Positions 16,969-27,346 of a DNA stretch of 64,000 bases are shown here, piece by piece. The notes beneath the pieces were generated by a model. It was given only the letters and a program-made list of their open reading frames with translations. It ran no database searches and was not told the DNA's origin. This DNA is from Winogradskyella sp. J14-2. GTDB taxonomy: Bacteria; Bacteroidota; Bacteroidia; Flavobacteriales; Flavobacteriaceae. The stretch covers positions 1,364,001 to 1,428,000 of the forward strand of contig NZ_CP019388.1 of assembly GCF_001971725.1 (NCBI RefSeq), written 5' to 3'. Numbering within the stretch: the stretch's first letter is position 1; every line of letters starts with the position of its first letter. The translations under genes were made by a program, and so were the position numbers.

Positions 16969-18367
16969 TACTAAAGGCTTCTTTTATCTGTTTTACTTCT
17001 ACTCCAATATCTCCAGCACCTATTGTTAAAACAACATGTGCATCAGAAACTTTAATTTCATCAATTATAGCTGACTTAGAAATCAGCTTTTTATTAGGAT
17101 TTTCAATTTTACTTAATAGCCATTCCGACGTTACTCCTTCAATTGGTAATTCTCTTGCCGGATAAATATCCAAGAGCAGTATTTCATCAAACTTTGAAAG
17201 ACTTTGTGCAAACCCATCAACAAAATCTCTGGTGCGACTGTACAAATGCGGCTGAAAAATTGCCAACACCTTTTTATCTGGATACATTTCGCGAACCGCT
17301 TGGTGCACTGCATTTATCTCTTCAGGATGATGTGCATAATCATCAATAAATACAAAATTTTCAGTTTTAATCTGGTATGTAAATCGACGTTTAACACCCT
17401 TGTAAGATGCTAAACCCTTGGCGAGCTGGTTGTAAGGGCAACCGTAGTCAGCAGCCATCGCCAAGGCGATTATTGCATTCGACAAATTATGTCTACCAGG
17501 TAGGTTAAATTGAAAATCTTTATGTGTTCCGTTAGGTGTTTTCAAATCAAACACATAACTGCCGTTTTTTATTCTAATATTTTTTGCACTGTAATCAGCG
17601 TTGTCATCTACTCCGTATGTAATGCCTTTTAGTGGCAACCCATTTTTTACAAAAAGCTTACCGTGAGGCTTTATACATTCTGAAAATGCTTTAAACGTTT
17701 TTGTAAGTTCATTAGCATTACCATAAATATCGAGATGATCTGCATCCATTGATGTGATGCAAGCCAAATCTGGCGATAAGGTTAAAAAAGAACGATCAAA
17801 TTCATCTGCCTCCACTACTGTAACCTCTGTACCATTTATGATTAAGTTAGAGTTATAGTTTTCGCTAATTCCCCCTAAAAATGCTATAACTGGAGCATTA
17901 CACTCATTTAACAAATGCCCTAAAATGCTTGTCGTTGTGGTTTTACCATGTGTTCCTGCAACCGCGAGACAGGTTGTTTGCCTAGTAACTTCACCAAGTA
18001 CTTGAGAACGTTTATACACCTTAAAACCATTATCTTTAAAGTAGTTTAACTCTGAATGGCTTTTTGGAATTGCTGGTGTAAACACAACCAAAGTCGTTTC
18101 TTTATCTAAAAACTCTTGTTTAACTTCTGAAATACTATCATTAAAATGGACCTCAACACCTGACTCTTGCAAAAGCGTTGTAATATCTGAAGGTGTTTTG
18201 TCATAGCCAGCAACGTGCTTTCCGTTAGCCACAAAATAACGCGCCAGTGCACTCATACCGATACCACCAATACCGATAAAATAGATGTTAGAAGCCCATC
18301 CCAAACCCTTCCCAGCAGGAAGGGCTTTTTCACTGTTGCTTATATTTTTTTTGTCTTTTTTATTCAT
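16958..18367 (-). CDS. murC: UDP-N-acetylmuramate--L-alanine ligase
   Basis: 469 residues. The N-terminal UDP-binding domain has [16 protein letters not shown] (about 28-43), the central ATP site is [10 protein letters not shown], and the C-terminal domain contains [10 protein letters not shown] and HLYSRTRDF, as in MurC. It adds L-Ala to UDP-MurNAc in the cytosol. The first 25 or so residues ([13 protein letters not shown]) are not part of the normal fold and are encoded by a palindromic repeat at 18292-18327. The 3' end overlaps ftsQ; the 5' end overlaps the murG stop by 8 bases. Confidence 0.97.
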   Translation of the reverse strand: MNKKDKKNISNSEKALPAGKGLGWASNIYFIGIGGIGMSALARYFVANGKHVAGYDKTPSDITTLLQESGVEVHFNDSISEVKQEFLDKETTLVVFTPAIPKSHSELNYFKDNGFKVYKRSQVLGEVTRQTTCLAVAGTHGKTTTTSILGHLLNECNAPVIAFLGGISENYNSNLIINGTEVTVVEADEFDRSFLTLSPDLACITSMDADHLDIYGNANELTKTFKAFSECIKPHGKLFVKNGLPLKGITYGVDDNADYSAKNIRIKNGSYVFDLKTPNGTHKDFQFNLPGRHNLSNAIIALAMAADYGCPYNQLAKGLASYKGVKRRFTYQIKTENFVFIDDYAHHPEEINAVHQAVREMYPDKKVLAIFQPHLYSRTRDFVDGFAQSLSKFDEILLLDIYPARELPIEGVTSEWLLSKIENPNKKLISKSAIIDEIKVSDAHVVLTIGAGDIGVEVKQIKEAFSIAS

Positions 18368-18409
18368 TTTCTTTGAGTTTCTTCCCTAGGGAAGACGGAA
18401 GATGGGCTT
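18292..18409. repeat. Inverted pair of intragenic palindromic elements across murG/murC junction
   Basis: Element A (18292-18327) has CCCTTCC-CAGC-style arms and outer end AAGCCCATC. Element B (18377-18409) contains the perfect 14-mer CTTCCCTAGGGAAG and outer end GATGGGCTT. The two are in opposite orientation, so a 118-bp piece is bounded by AAGCCCATC and GATGGGCTT. They encode the MurC N-terminus (LPAGKGLGW) and the MurG C-terminus (HLPSSLGKK). Confidence 0.65.
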
Positions 18410-19499
18410 TATTCAATAATTTTTCAACCTCATCAACAATATCGTTGGTTGCATTCACCAATGCTAAGGCTTCAATATTTTTACTAAGTTCTGTCTGTTT
18501 TTCTTCATTAGTAATTAATTCAGAAAAATGCTTCTGAAAGTCATTATCTAAATCACTCTCCTTTATTAAAATCGCTGCATTTTTTTCCGCGACAGCAAGC
18601 GCATTCTTTGTTTGATGATCTTCTGCCACATTAGGCGATGGTATAAAAATGGTTGGCTTACCAACGATACAAAGTTCAGAAACTGAAATAGCTCCAGCTC
18701 TAGAAATAATAACATCTGCAGCCGCATATGCCATATCCATATTATTTAGAAAGGTATGCACCTGAACATGTTTTAAATCATTATACTGCTTGTATTTATC
18801 GTAATACAACTTACCACACTGCCAAATAAGCTGTACATTTTGGGCTTCAAAAAAATCGAGATTCGCCTCAATCAACTCATTGATACGTCTTGCGCCAAGA
18901 CTACCGCCTAACACCAACAATGTATGTTTACTATGAATAAGATTAAAAGCATCTTTACCTTCAATATGCCTACCTTTTACAGCTAACAACTCTTTTCTTA
19001 TTGGGTTACCAGTAAGCTTTAATTTTTCTTTTGGAAAGAATTTATCCAAACCATCATAAGCCACACAGATCGTATCTACTTTCTTACCTAACAATTTATT
19101 AGTAATTCCAGGATACGAATTCTGCTCTTGTATTAAACACGGTACACCTTTGGACGTTGCCATTTGCAATAATGGTCCGCTTGCAAATCCACCAGTACCT
19201 ATGACCACATCAGGCTTGAAGGTTTTTATGATTTTTCTAGATCTCAATAAGCTTGTCATTAACTTAAAAGGAAACATTAAATTCTTCAGCGTCAATTTTC
19301 TTTGAATACCAGAAATCCATAGTCCTTCAATTGTATAACCAGCCTGAGGCACCTTATCCATTTCCATACGGTCAGAGGCACCTACAAATAAAAATTCAGC
19401 ATTTGGATAACGCGATTTTAATTCGTTAGCAATAGCGATAGCAGGATAAATATGACCTCCTGTACCGCCTCCTGACAATATGAATTTATAATTACTCAT
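18360..19499 (-). CDS. murG: MurG, lipid II-forming N-acetylglucosaminyltransferase
   Basis: 379 residues. The GT-B fold is clear: glycine loop [16 protein letters not shown] at 9-24, QEQNSYPG near 125, [12 protein letters not shown] near 190 and the C-terminal donor site [31 protein letters not shown]. It adds GlcNAc to lipid I at the inner face of the membrane to make lipid II. The final 15 or so residues come from a palindromic repeat. Its first base is the last base of the ftsW stop codon; its end overlaps murC by 8 bases. Confidence 0.97.
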   Translation of the reverse strand: MSNYKFILSGGGTGGHIYPAIAIANELKSRYPNAEFLFVGASDRMEMDKVPQAGYTIEGLWISGIQRKLTLKNLMFPFKLMTSLLRSRKIIKTFKPDVVIGTGGFASGPLLQMATSKGVPCLIQEQNSYPGITNKLLGKKVDTICVAYDGLDKFFPKEKLKLTGNPIRKELLAVKGRHIEGKDAFNLIHSKHTLLVLGGSLGARRINELIEANLDFFEAQNVQLIWQCGKLYYDKYKQYNDLKHVQVHTFLNNMDMAYAAADVIISRAGAISVSELCIVGKPTIFIPSPNVAEDHQTKNALAVAEKNAAILIKESDLDNDFQKHFSELITNEEKQTELSKNIEALALVNATNDIVDEVEKLLNKAHLPSSLGKKLKENE

Positions 19500-20695
19500 T
19501 AAATTGTTTCACTTAAAATATCTAAAGGATTATCACCTTCCAAAACTTCATTTTCTTTTATTTCCTGGCGTTTTGCACTCACACTTAATATTATTCCTAT
19601 TGCCATACAAGTCATCCAAATGGACGTACCTCCACTACTTATTAATGGCAATGTTTGTCCTGTAACCGGAAATAATTCAACTGCAACTGCCATATTAATT
19701 AAGGCCTGAAACACAATTGGCAGGCCAACACCAAGCACCAACAACATACCGAAAGTGGTATCAGCTTTTTGCGACACCACAACAATTCTAAACAACAGCC
19801 AAGAGTACATTATCAATAAAAAAATACCACCAAACAAACCATACTCTTCAATGATGATTGCGAATATGAAATCTGATGATGATTGTGGTAAAAAGTTTTT
19901 CTGAACACTTTTTCCTGGACCCAATGGCTTTATTCCTGTTGCAATTGCAATTTTTGCTTTTTCAATTTGATAGTCTGCCTCTGTGTCTTCGCCATTTGCA
20001 AAATTTTCAATTCTGCTCATCCATGTATCTACACGATTTGGCATGGCATCTGGAAATGCCTTCGCCACCAAAATAAATAGCACCAAAGCCAACAAACCTG
20101 AACCAATTATTACTGCGAGATACTTTATTGGATAACCACCTATGAATGCCAGCATCATTACCATAGTAAAAATGATTGCTGTTGTAGAAAAATTAGCAGG
20201 AAGAATGAGAATTAGAACAAAAAATACTGGTCCCCAAAGTGGTAAAATAGTGTCTTTAAAACTTACACTTTTCTCTCTAATCTTTGAAAGGTATCGCGCC
20301 ACATAAACCATTAAAACAACTGCCGCAAATGTCGATGTCTGAAAGGACATATTTACAATTGGAATTTGTATCCAACGGCTTGTGTTTGTGCCTTGACTGT
20401 TAGTTGACCCTTGTAAAATTGTAATGAGAAGAAGTACTAAAACTACAGGAATCAACACCATAGAAAGTCCTTTAAAATACCTATACGGAATTTTATGAAC
20501 TGCATACATTATTGCAAAGCCTAAGGAAAGGTGCATAAAGTGTTTCACAAAAAAAGAAAAAGTATTACCTGTACCACCAACATATGCCAAATTACTGGCA
20601 GCACTATAAACTGGTAAAAATGAGAATATCGCCAATAGCGTTACTATTGCCCAAATTGCTCTATCTCCTTTTATTTGTGAAAAAATATTTTGCAC
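19499..20695 (-). CDS. ftsW: FtsW, septal peptidoglycan glycosyltransferase (SEDS family)
   Basis: 398 residues with about ten membrane helices. SEDS features are present: the long extracellular loop after [33 protein letters not shown], and the C-terminal [17 protein letters not shown]. It polymerises lipid II with FtsI. The gene is placed between murD and murG, the common dcw order. The C-terminal cytosolic tail ([16 protein letters not shown]) is short. Confidence 0.96.
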   Translation of the reverse strand: MQNIFSQIKGDRAIWAIVTLLAIFSFLPVYSAASNLAYVGGTGNTFSFFVKHFMHLSLGFAIMYAVHKIPYRYFKGLSMVLIPVVLVLLLITILQGSTNSQGTNTSRWIQIPIVNMSFQTSTFAAVVLMVYVARYLSKIREKSVSFKDTILPLWGPVFFVLILILPANFSTTAIIFTMVMMLAFIGGYPIKYLAVIIGSGLLALVLFILVAKAFPDAMPNRVDTWMSRIENFANGEDTEADYQIEKAKIAIATGIKPLGPGKSVQKNFLPQSSSDFIFAIIIEEYGLFGGIFLLIMYSWLLFRIVVVSQKADTTFGMLLVLGVGLPIVFQALINMAVAVELFPVTGQTLPLISSGGTSIWMTCMAIGIILSVSAKRQEIKENEVLEGDNPLDILSETI

Positions 20696-20740
20696 GCTTA
20701 ACCTTTTATCGCTGCCTCCCTAATTCAGCGTTTTAAATTT

Positions 20741-22147
20741 TTATAAATTTCTCACAGCATCTTTAAATTGACGTCCGCGATCCTCATAGTTTTCAAACAA
20801 ATCGAAGCTAGCACATGCTGGTGACAATAATACATTATCGCCTGCCTCAGCTACTTTGTAAGCAATCTTAACAGCCTCGCTCATGTATTGTGTTTCCACA
20901 ATAACATCTACCATATTACCAAAAGCTTCTATTAGTTTTTTGTTGTCTACACCAAGACAGATTATCGCTTTTACTTTCTCATTAACAAACTGAAACAATT
21001 CTTTATAATCATTACCTTTATCTACACCTCCAACAATCCAAACTGTTGGTGCATCCATACTTTCTAGTGCAAAATATGTTGCATTAACGTTTGTCGCTTT
21101 AGAATCGTTGATGTACTGTACTTTATTAATTTTAAGTACGTGTTCTAGACGATGCTCTACCCCTTGAAAGTTCTCTAAACTCTCTCTTATAGTTTGCTTT
21201 CTTATCTTGAGCAAATGCGCTACGGTAGAGGCAGCCATAGCGTTTTTAACGTTATGCTTACCCTCTAAGGTTATGTTTTCTGTTGGCATAATTATTTTGG
21301 TGTTATCTATTGTTATTATTATTTTATTGTCTTTATAGTAAGCCCCTTCTTCGATTTCTTTTATTAGTGAAAAAGGCAACTTTTTAGATTGAATCTCATG
21401 GTTTTGTAACCAATCTGTTATAACCTTATCATCTGCATCGTAAATGAAATAATCATCTTCGGTTTGGTTTTCTACAATTCTAAATTTTGAAGCGATGTAG
21501 TTTTCAAACTTATAATCGTAGCGATCTAAATGATCTGGTGTTATATTGGTTAAGACTGCTATTTTGGGTTTGAAATCATGGATGTCATCTAACTGAAAGC
21601 TGCTTACCTCTAACACGTAATTCTCATGATTCTTCTCCAAAATTTGCTTTGCAAAACTGTCTCCGATATTTCCTGCTAACCCAACATCTAATTCTTGCTT
21701 TAACAAATGATGCGTTAGTGTTGCCGTTGTTGTCTTGCCATTACTACCTGTTATTGCAACCAATGTGGCATCCGTATAGCTTGAAGCAAATTCGATCTCG
21801 GAAACCACCTTAATACCAGCATCTCGAATCTGTTTCACCAAAGTCACTTTATCTGGAATACCAGGACTTTTCATTACGATGTCTGCATTCAGAATTTTAG
21901 ATTCTGTATGCTGTTCATCTTCAAATTCAATCTCATTATTTAAAAGAACGTCTCTGTACTTTTCTTTAATTTTTCCTTTGTCGGACACAAATACTTCATA
22001 TCCTTCTGCCTTCGCTAAAAGTGCTGTACCCACACCACTTTCTCCACCGCCAAGAATTACTAAAAGCCCTTTCTGCCCCTTCCTAAATCCTTCTCCAGAA
22101 GGGAAGGACTTCTTTAACTTTTGCTGACTCTTTTCATTTTGCATCAT
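20741..22147 (-). CDS. murD: UDP-N-acetylmuramoylalanine--D-glutamate ligase
   Basis: 468 residues. After a repeat-derived start (KKSFPSGEGFRKGQKG, residues 12-27), the UDP-binding domain begins LLVILGGGESGVGTALLA. The ATP loop is ITGSNGKTTT, and ILTNITPDHLDRYD and the C-terminal YINDSKATNVNAT ... GGVDKGNDY and LSPACASFDLFENYEDRG are characteristic of MurD. It adds D-Glu to UDP-MurNAc-L-Ala. Two in-frame ATGs open the gene (MM); normal MurD would start close to LLVILGGG. It lies 45 bases before ftsW. Confidence 0.97.
   Translation of the reverse strand: MMQNEKSQQKLKKSFPSGEGFRKGQKGLLVILGGGESGVGTALLAKAEGYEVFVSDKGKIKEKYRDVLLNNEIEFEDEQHTESKILNADIVMKSPGIPDKVTLVKQIRDAGIKVVSEIEFASSYTDATLVAITGSNGKTTTATLTHHLLKQELDVGLAGNIGDSFAKQILEKNHENYVLEVSSFQLDDIHDFKPKIAVLTNITPDHLDRYDYKFENYIASKFRIVENQTEDDYFIYDADDKVITDWLQNHEIQSKKLPFSLIKEIEEGAYYKDNKIIITIDNTKIIMPTENITLEGKHNVKNAMAASTVAHLLKIRKQTIRESLENFQGVEHRLEHVLKINKVQYINDSKATNVNATYFALESMDAPTVWIVGGVDKGNDYKELFQFVNEKVKAIICLGVDNKKLIEAFGNMVDVIVETQYMSEAVKIAYKVAEAGDNVLLSPACASFDLFENYEDRGRQFKDAVRNL
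22075..22111 (-). repeat. Intragenic palindromic element in murD 5' end
   Basis: On the coding strand, TCCTTCCCTTCTGGAGAAGGA is followed by TTTAGGAAGGGGC. It shares the CCTTCC-loop-GGAAGG-TTTRGGAWGGG layout of the murC element and is in frame, adding about 12 residues (SFPSGEGFRKG). Confidence 0.6.
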
Positions 22148-22224
22148 ATTTCTGCTCTAACCAGCCTTTTTCTATACTATTTATAATTTTTTGATCACTC
22201 TAAATTCCCTCCCTCTGAGTGGGT

Positions 22225-23466
22225 TTACCTAATCTTCAATGTCACGATTGAAATGATAGCTAACAGAATGCCCACAATCCAAAATCGTGTGACTATTTTA
22301 CTTTCGTGGTATCCTGATTTTTGATAATGATGGTGCAATGGAGACATCTTAAAAATCCGCCTACCTTCACCATATTTTTTCTTTGTGTATTTGAAATAAC
22401 TCACCTGCATCATTACTGATAAGTTTTCAGCTAGGAAGATGCCACATAGTACAGGTATTAGCCATTCTTTTCTTACTGCTATTGCTATTACAGCAATGAT
22501 TCCACCAATAGTTAAACTTCCTGTATCTCCCATAAATACTTGTGCTGGATAAGCATTATACCATAGGAATCCGACGAGTGCTCCCACAAATGCTGCGATG
22601 TATATCGTGATTTCCTCTACTTGAGGGATATACATGATGTTGAGATATTTAGAAAAAATAATATTACCAGATACCCAAGCAAAAATCCCTAAAGTCAATA
22701 CTACTATAGCAGATGTTCCTGCTGCCAAACCATCAATACCATCGGTTAAATTTGCACCATTGGATACAGCCGTTACAATGATGATGCTCACCAACACGAA
22801 AATGATCCAAGCGTAGCTTTCTAAATCTGGACTTATCCAAGTGATTAAATCAGAATAATCGAACTCATTATTTTTTACAAACGGAATTGTTGTTTTTGTT
22901 GACTTTTTAGCCACATCAAACAATTGCGCTTCAGGTACGTTAGGATTTTCAGCCAACAATTCTTGTTGTTGCTGCAGCGGTAATTCTTCTTTTATGGTTA
23001 CATCGTCATGAAAATACAAAGTCAAACCAATGATAAGCCCTAAACCTACCTGTCCTAAAACTTTAAACTTTCCTTTTAGACCTTCTTTATCATTTTTGAA
23101 TTTTTTGATGTAATCATCGATAAACCCAATAGTTCCCATCCAAAGTGTCGTAATGATGAGTAGGATGATATAGATGTTTTCAAGTTTAGCTATTAATAAT
23201 ACAGGAAGTAACGTCGCCAGTATAATTATAAGTCCACCCATAGTTGGTGTACCTGCTTTTTCTACCTGACCTTCTAAGCCTAAATCGCGTATAGTTTCAC
23301 CAACTTGTTTTTTACGTAAAAACTCTATAATACGTTTACCATAAATAGTAGAAATTAACAATGACAAAATAACTGCCATTGCCGCCCTAAAGGTTAAGAA
23401 CCCAAACAGTGATGCTCCAGGAAACTGGAATTGTTTTTCTAAATATTCGAATAAATAATATAGCAT
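22225..23466 (-). CDS. mraY: Phospho-N-acetylmuramoyl-pentapeptide transferase
   Basis: 413 residues, about 50 longer than E. coli MraY. Ten or so membrane helices; [11 protein letters not shown] near 73, [13 protein letters not shown] near 117 (catalytic Asp pair region), [15 protein letters not shown] near 237 and [12 protein letters not shown], with [11 protein letters not shown] in the C-terminal loop. The extra length is a hydrophilic insert around 155-210 ([20 protein letters not shown]) that seems usual for Bacteroidota. It makes lipid I from UDP-MurNAc-pentapeptide. The gene directly abuts murE with no gap. Confidence 0.96.
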   Translation of the reverse strand: MLYYLFEYLEKQFQFPGASLFGFLTFRAAMAVILSLLISTIYGKRIIEFLRKKQVGETIRDLGLEGQVEKAGTPTMGGLIIILATLLPVLLIAKLENIYIILLIITTLWMGTIGFIDDYIKKFKNDKEGLKGKFKVLGQVGLGLIIGLTLYFHDDVTIKEELPLQQQQELLAENPNVPEAQLFDVAKKSTKTTIPFVKNNEFDYSDLITWISPDLESYAWIIFVLVSIIIVTAVSNGANLTDGIDGLAAGTSAIVVLTLGIFAWVSGNIIFSKYLNIMYIPQVEEITIYIAAFVGALVGFLWYNAYPAQVFMGDTGSLTIGGIIAVIAIAVRKEWLIPVLCGIFLAENLSVMMQVSYFKYTKKKYGEGRRIFKMSPLHHHYQKSGYHESKIVTRFWIVGILLAIISIVTLKIR

Positions 23467-24930
23467 CTACTTCTGTAATTGTTTTAAAAATTCTTGTACT
23501 ATTTTATAGTCATCAAAATCAAAGCGTTCGCCCTTAATTTCTTGATACGTCTCGTGCCCTTTACCCGCAATTAAGATGATATCTTTAGCTTCAGCCATCT
23601 GACATGCTGTTTTTATGGCTTGTTTTCTATCTGTAATTGATAATGTCTTTTTGAAATTTTGAGGCTCAACTCCTTTTTCCATATCCTCAATGATCGCCTC
23701 AGGAACTTCTGTGCGTGGATTATCGCTCGTAAAAATCACTTTTGTGCTTAATGCCGAAGCAATATGCGCCATCTTTGGCCGCTTGGTTTTGTCTCTATCT
23801 CCTCCACAACCCACAACTGTAATTAGCTCTTCATTTTTAGTACGAATACTATTTATGGTTTCGAGTACATTTTTTAGAGCATCTGGCGTGTGCGCATAAT
23901 CAACAATAGCAGTTATTTTTTCGTCTGAAATAAAATATTGAAAACGACCAGAGACATTATCTAATTCGCTTATTAACCTTAAAATTTCATCTTTTTCTAA
24001 GCCTAATAATTCTGCTGCACCATAGATTGCCAAAATGTTGTATGCGTTAAAACTTCCGATAAGCTTTGTCCACAGCTCGCTATCATTCACCTTTAACAAC
24101 AAACCACTGAATTCGTTTTCTAAAATCTGTGCTCTGTAATCTGAATAATTCTTTAAAGCATAAGTATATTTCTTCGCTTCAGTATTTTGAAGCATTATCA
24201 ATCCATTTTTATCATCCATATTAGACAATGCAAATGCATTTTTTGGTAAGTGATCGAAAAATGATTTTTTTACATCTCTGTATTCTGCGAAAGACTCATG
24301 ATAATCTAAATGATCATGAGATAGATTTGTAAAAATGCCTCCTGTAAATTTTAAACCTTCAGTTCTGCTTTGATGTATACCGTGCGAACTCGCTTCCATA
24401 AAGCAAAATTCCACACCTTCTTCGTTCATAAGTTTTAAATACTTATTGATAGTTAAAGAATCTGGTGTTGTATGGGTTGCCTTATATTCGGTATTATCTA
24501 CCATAATTTTTACGGTAGACAATAAGCCAACTTTATAACCTGCTTTTTTAAACAACTGATACAACAAACTCGTTACTGTTGTTTTACCATTGGTACCTGT
24601 AACACCAACAAGTTTTAAATTCTCGGAAGGGTGCTCAAAGTAATTTGCAGCCATAAAAGCCAATGCTTGGTTAGAATTAGCAACTTCCACATAGGTAATT
24701 CCATCTTGCAAAGTTTCAGGCAACACTTCACAAACTATAGATGTTGCACCATCTGCAATTGCTTTATCTATATACTTATGGCCATCAGTAAGCGTTCCTC
24801 TTACGGCCACAAAAACATCATTGGTTTCAATTTTACGAGAATCGAATTCAATTTTGTTTACGGCAGCGCTTGTACTACCTACAACAGCATTTAAAGTAAC
24901 CTTGTATAATATGTCTTTTAGTAGCTTCAT
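23467..24930 (-). CDS. murE: UDP-N-acetylmuramoyl-L-alanyl-D-glutamate--diamino acid ligase
   Basis: 487 residues. Domain 1 contains FDSRKIETNDVFVAVRG, the ATP loop is VTGTNGKTTVTSL near 110-122, then THTTPDSLTINKYL, and the C-terminal domain has TSDNPRTEVPEAIIEDM. The motif DNPR is that of meso-diaminopimelate-adding MurE (rather than Lys-adding), so the stem peptide likely carries mDAP. Overlaps the ftsI stop/start by 4 bases. Confidence 0.96.
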   Translation of the reverse strand: MKLLKDILYKVTLNAVVGSTSAAVNKIEFDSRKIETNDVFVAVRGTLTDGHKYIDKAIADGATSIVCEVLPETLQDGITYVEVANSNQALAFMAANYFEHPSENLKLVGVTGTNGKTTVTSLLYQLFKKAGYKVGLLSTVKIMVDNTEYKATHTTPDSLTINKYLKLMNEEGVEFCFMEASSHGIHQSRTEGLKFTGGIFTNLSHDHLDYHESFAEYRDVKKSFFDHLPKNAFALSNMDDKNGLIMLQNTEAKKYTYALKNYSDYRAQILENEFSGLLLKVNDSELWTKLIGSFNAYNILAIYGAAELLGLEKDEILRLISELDNVSGRFQYFISDEKITAIVDYAHTPDALKNVLETINSIRTKNEELITVVGCGGDRDKTKRPKMAHIASALSTKVIFTSDNPRTEVPEAIIEDMEKGVEPQNFKKTLSITDRKQAIKTACQMAEAKDIILIAGKGHETYQEIKGERFDFDDYKIVQEFLKQLQK

Positions 24931-26942
24931 GATGCTTCGAGGACTATTGTTTGGTTAGGCTTTAATTTTTGATGTCTTTCAACAGATTGTGATCTTACGG
25001 TCCCACTACCCTTTAATTTCACTGTAACATTAACCTGAAGATTTTCTAATAAGGCAACAGCATCCATTGCTGGCATACCAACGACACTAGGCATTAACTC
25101 CTTGTACTTATTTACATTATCGAAATAATTTTCATAATCTTCATTAACGAGCTTACTCTTAAAGTCTAATGTTTTTACCTCGTCAACTAATGGTGTGTCT
25201 GTGTATATTTTTTGAGCGATTCGTTTAAAAACAGGGCCAGAAACATCTGCACCATAATAGCCTATTTTAGTACTTGGCTTATGAATTACTACAATGCATG
25301 AATACTTAGGATTTTCAGCTGGAAAATAACCCGCAAACGATGAGACGTATTTTTTATCTTTTTTCCACTCTTCAAAGTTGGCATAATCTGTCCAAGCAGT
25401 TCCTGTCTTTCCTGCCATAGAGAATGTCTCAGAATACATACTTTTACCAGTACCTCGAATAACAACATTCTTAAGAATATCTTGAATTTCATTCAAAGTT
25501 TTATCTGAACAAAGCTTCTCAACTAAAACCTCTTTTTGAAAGGTTTCAATGGCCTTATCAAAAGATTTTACTGAACGTATAAACCTTGGCTTAATTAGCT
25601 CTCCATCATTGGCTATCGCATTATAAAATGCTAAGGTTTGTAAAGGAGTCATTTTCATATTGTACCCATAAGCCATTGATGGCAAGGCATTTTTACTCCA
25701 GTTAGCTGCACCTGGTCTTGGAATATCTGGCTTACCCTCACCAATTATAGACACGCCAAGCGGCTGGTCTAGTTTCCACTTACTTAAGCGATCTAGAAAT
25801 TTTTCTGGCTTTTTTGAATAATAATCATCTACAATTGTTGCCAAACCAATGTTTGAAGATACCTCTAAGGCTTTTGCGGCAGAAATTTTACCATAACCAC
25901 CACGATGCGAGTCGCTAATAGTTCTGCCATAAAAATACTTTGTTCCGCTTTTTGTATCAATTATAGTAGCGGTATCTATCACTCTATCTTCTAAAGCAGC
26001 CATTAAGGCCATGGTCTTAAAGGTAGATCCAGGTTCATGGCTCTCACCCACAGCATAGTTTAGTTTCTCGTAATATGTTCCTTTAGAAGTTCTTGCCAAA
26101 TTAGAAATTGCTCTAATCTCACCTGTTTTTACCTCCATAACAACAACGCAACCATGCTCAGCTTCGTAAGTTTCTAGCTGTTTTAAAAGCGAATGATGCG
26201 CAATATCTTGAATATTTACATCTATAGTTGTATACACATCATAACCATCTTGCGGTTCAACTTGATCAAAATCAGCAATTGGTTTCCATTGCCCATTCCC
26301 TATTTTCTGTTTTAAGCGTTTTCCTTTAACACCTCGTAAATATTTTTCACCGAAAGCACCATCAATCCCAACTCTGGTTGCATACTGATTCTCATCAATA
26401 CGCTCATAACCTATAGATCTTGCTGCTATCTCACCCATTGGATGCTCGCGCCTTGTAGTCTGCTCCACAATTAAGCCTCCACCAATAGCACCTTTATTAA
26501 GAAGCGGAAAGTTTCTTAATCTTATATAGTCTGAATAACTGATATTTCGAGCTAGCAAAAAGTATCTATTCTTATTTCTACGTGCCTTACGTATAATATC
26601 TTTATAGTAACTTGCCGATTTACCTTTGTAAGCTGAAAGCGAATCTGCCAAAGCACTAATATGCTCATCAAAAACGGCTTGCTGAGCTTGTACTGCATCA
26701 AGTCTTATATCGTATTTAGGTATAGACGTAGCCAATAAACTTCCATCAGCAGAATACACATTACCTCTATTAGGTTCAATATCAAAATCTTTTACCGTAC
26801 GCTTTTCTGCCAATTGACGGTACTCTTCACCCTGAATAAACTGAATGCTAACCAACTTAAATACCACAGCAAGTGCAAACACAAACATGCTACCTGCCAC
26901 AAAGTATAATCTGTTTAATATGTTAGTTTCTGTTGTTGCCAA
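24927..26942 (-). CDS. ftsI: FtsI/PBP3-type septal transpeptidase with PASTA domain
   Basis: 671 residues. One N-terminal membrane helix (RLYFVAGSMFVFALAVVF), a dimerisation/pedestal region with RGNVYSADGSLLATS, then the penicillin-binding domain: STFK at 306-309 (catalytic Ser306), SSN at 362-364 and KTG in MAGKTGTAW near 500. The C-terminal 60 residues (MPSVVGMPAMDAVALLENL ... KPNQTIVLEAS) are a PASTA domain. It crosslinks septal peptidoglycan in the periplasm with FtsW. It lies 3 bases after the ftsL-like gene. Confidence 0.95.
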   Translation of the reverse strand: MATTETNILNRLYFVAGSMFVFALAVVFKLVSIQFIQGEEYRQLAEKRTVKDFDIEPNRGNVYSADGSLLATSIPKYDIRLDAVQAQQAVFDEHISALADSLSAYKGKSASYYKDIIRKARRNKNRYFLLARNISYSDYIRLRNFPLLNKGAIGGGLIVEQTTRREHPMGEIAARSIGYERIDENQYATRVGIDGAFGEKYLRGVKGKRLKQKIGNGQWKPIADFDQVEPQDGYDVYTTIDVNIQDIAHHSLLKQLETYEAEHGCVVVMEVKTGEIRAISNLARTSKGTYYEKLNYAVGESHEPGSTFKTMALMAALEDRVIDTATIIDTKSGTKYFYGRTISDSHRGGYGKISAAKALEVSSNIGLATIVDDYYSKKPEKFLDRLSKWKLDQPLGVSIIGEGKPDIPRPGAANWSKNALPSMAYGYNMKMTPLQTLAFYNAIANDGELIKPRFIRSVKSFDKAIETFQKEVLVEKLCSDKTLNEIQDILKNVVIRGTGKSMYSETFSMAGKTGTAWTDYANFEEWKKDKKYVSSFAGYFPAENPKYSCIVVIHKPSTKIGYYGADVSGPVFKRIAQKIYTDTPLVDEVKTLDFKSKLVNEDYENYFDNVNKYKELMPSVVGMPAMDAVALLENLQVNVTVKLKGSGTVRSQSVERHQKLKPNQTIVLEAS

Positions 26943-26945
26943 AGT

Positions 26946-27269
26946 TTATTTTTCAACTGATGATTTAACTTTAATTTTTGTTGGTGGAATCTCAGAAATG
27001 TGGATTCCTTTGTCCGCTACTTTTCTTATTATGGTCGATTCCATTTTTAATCGCATTAACTTTGAACGACCATCAACAAATGCAGATCTTAATTCTTTTA
27101 CTTCATTATTCAATTTTGCAATTTCATGTACTTTTTTATCAGCACTATGAGAGCTCGCAATCATTATAATGGCGAGGAACGAAATAAAAATGATGATGCG
27201 CCAATTTTTAAACGAATCATCACTGATTAGAAACTTACCTCTTAATATGCTGTAGATACTTTTCTTCAT
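26946..27269 (-). CDS. FtsL-like cell division protein
   Basis: 107 residues. A short cytosolic N-terminus, one membrane helix (WRIIIFISFLAIIMIAS), then a heptad-like region (IAKLNNEVKELRSAFVDGRSKLMRLKMESTI), ending with a short tail. Topology, size and place between rsmH and ftsI are those of FtsL. The KGIHISEIPPTKIKV end is typical of Bacteroidota FtsL-like proteins. It would bridge FtsQ and FtsI/FtsW. Confidence 0.85.
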   Translation of the reverse strand: MKKSIYSILRGKFLISDDSFKNWRIIIFISFLAIIMIASSHSADKKVHEIAKLNNEVKELRSAFVDGRSKLMRLKMESTIIRKVADKGIHISEIPPTKIKVKSSVEK

Positions 27270-27316
27270 ACGACTTACTGCGTAGGCAGGAATCTTTTAT
27301 TCTTTATTCTATTTCG

Positions 27317-27340
27317 TTGTGGCTTCGAGAGCCTCAGCCA
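27317..27340. repeat. Dispersed palindrome (CTTCGA...CTCAG family) upstream of ftsL
   Basis: TGGCTTCGAGAGCCTCAGCCA is an imperfect palindrome (TGGCT/AGCCA) in the 77-base gap between rsmH and ftsL. It is nearly the same as the element at 50595-50619 inside the GIY-YIG/kinase gene. Confidence 0.7.
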
Positions 27341-27346
27341 CCACTC

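Noticed and set aside
20710..20730. Inverted repeat CGCTG/CAGCG between murD and ftsW
   Set aside because: Five-base arms with an 11-base loop are expected by chance; no T-run.
22205..22224. Another CCTTCC-type palindrome between mraY and murD
   Set aside because: CCCTCCCTCTGAGTGGG is only loosely similar and lacks the GGAAGG arm.
24925..24950. CTTCGA stretch at the murE/ftsI overlap
   Set aside because: No CTCAG partner and no arm pairing; it is ordinary coding sequence.
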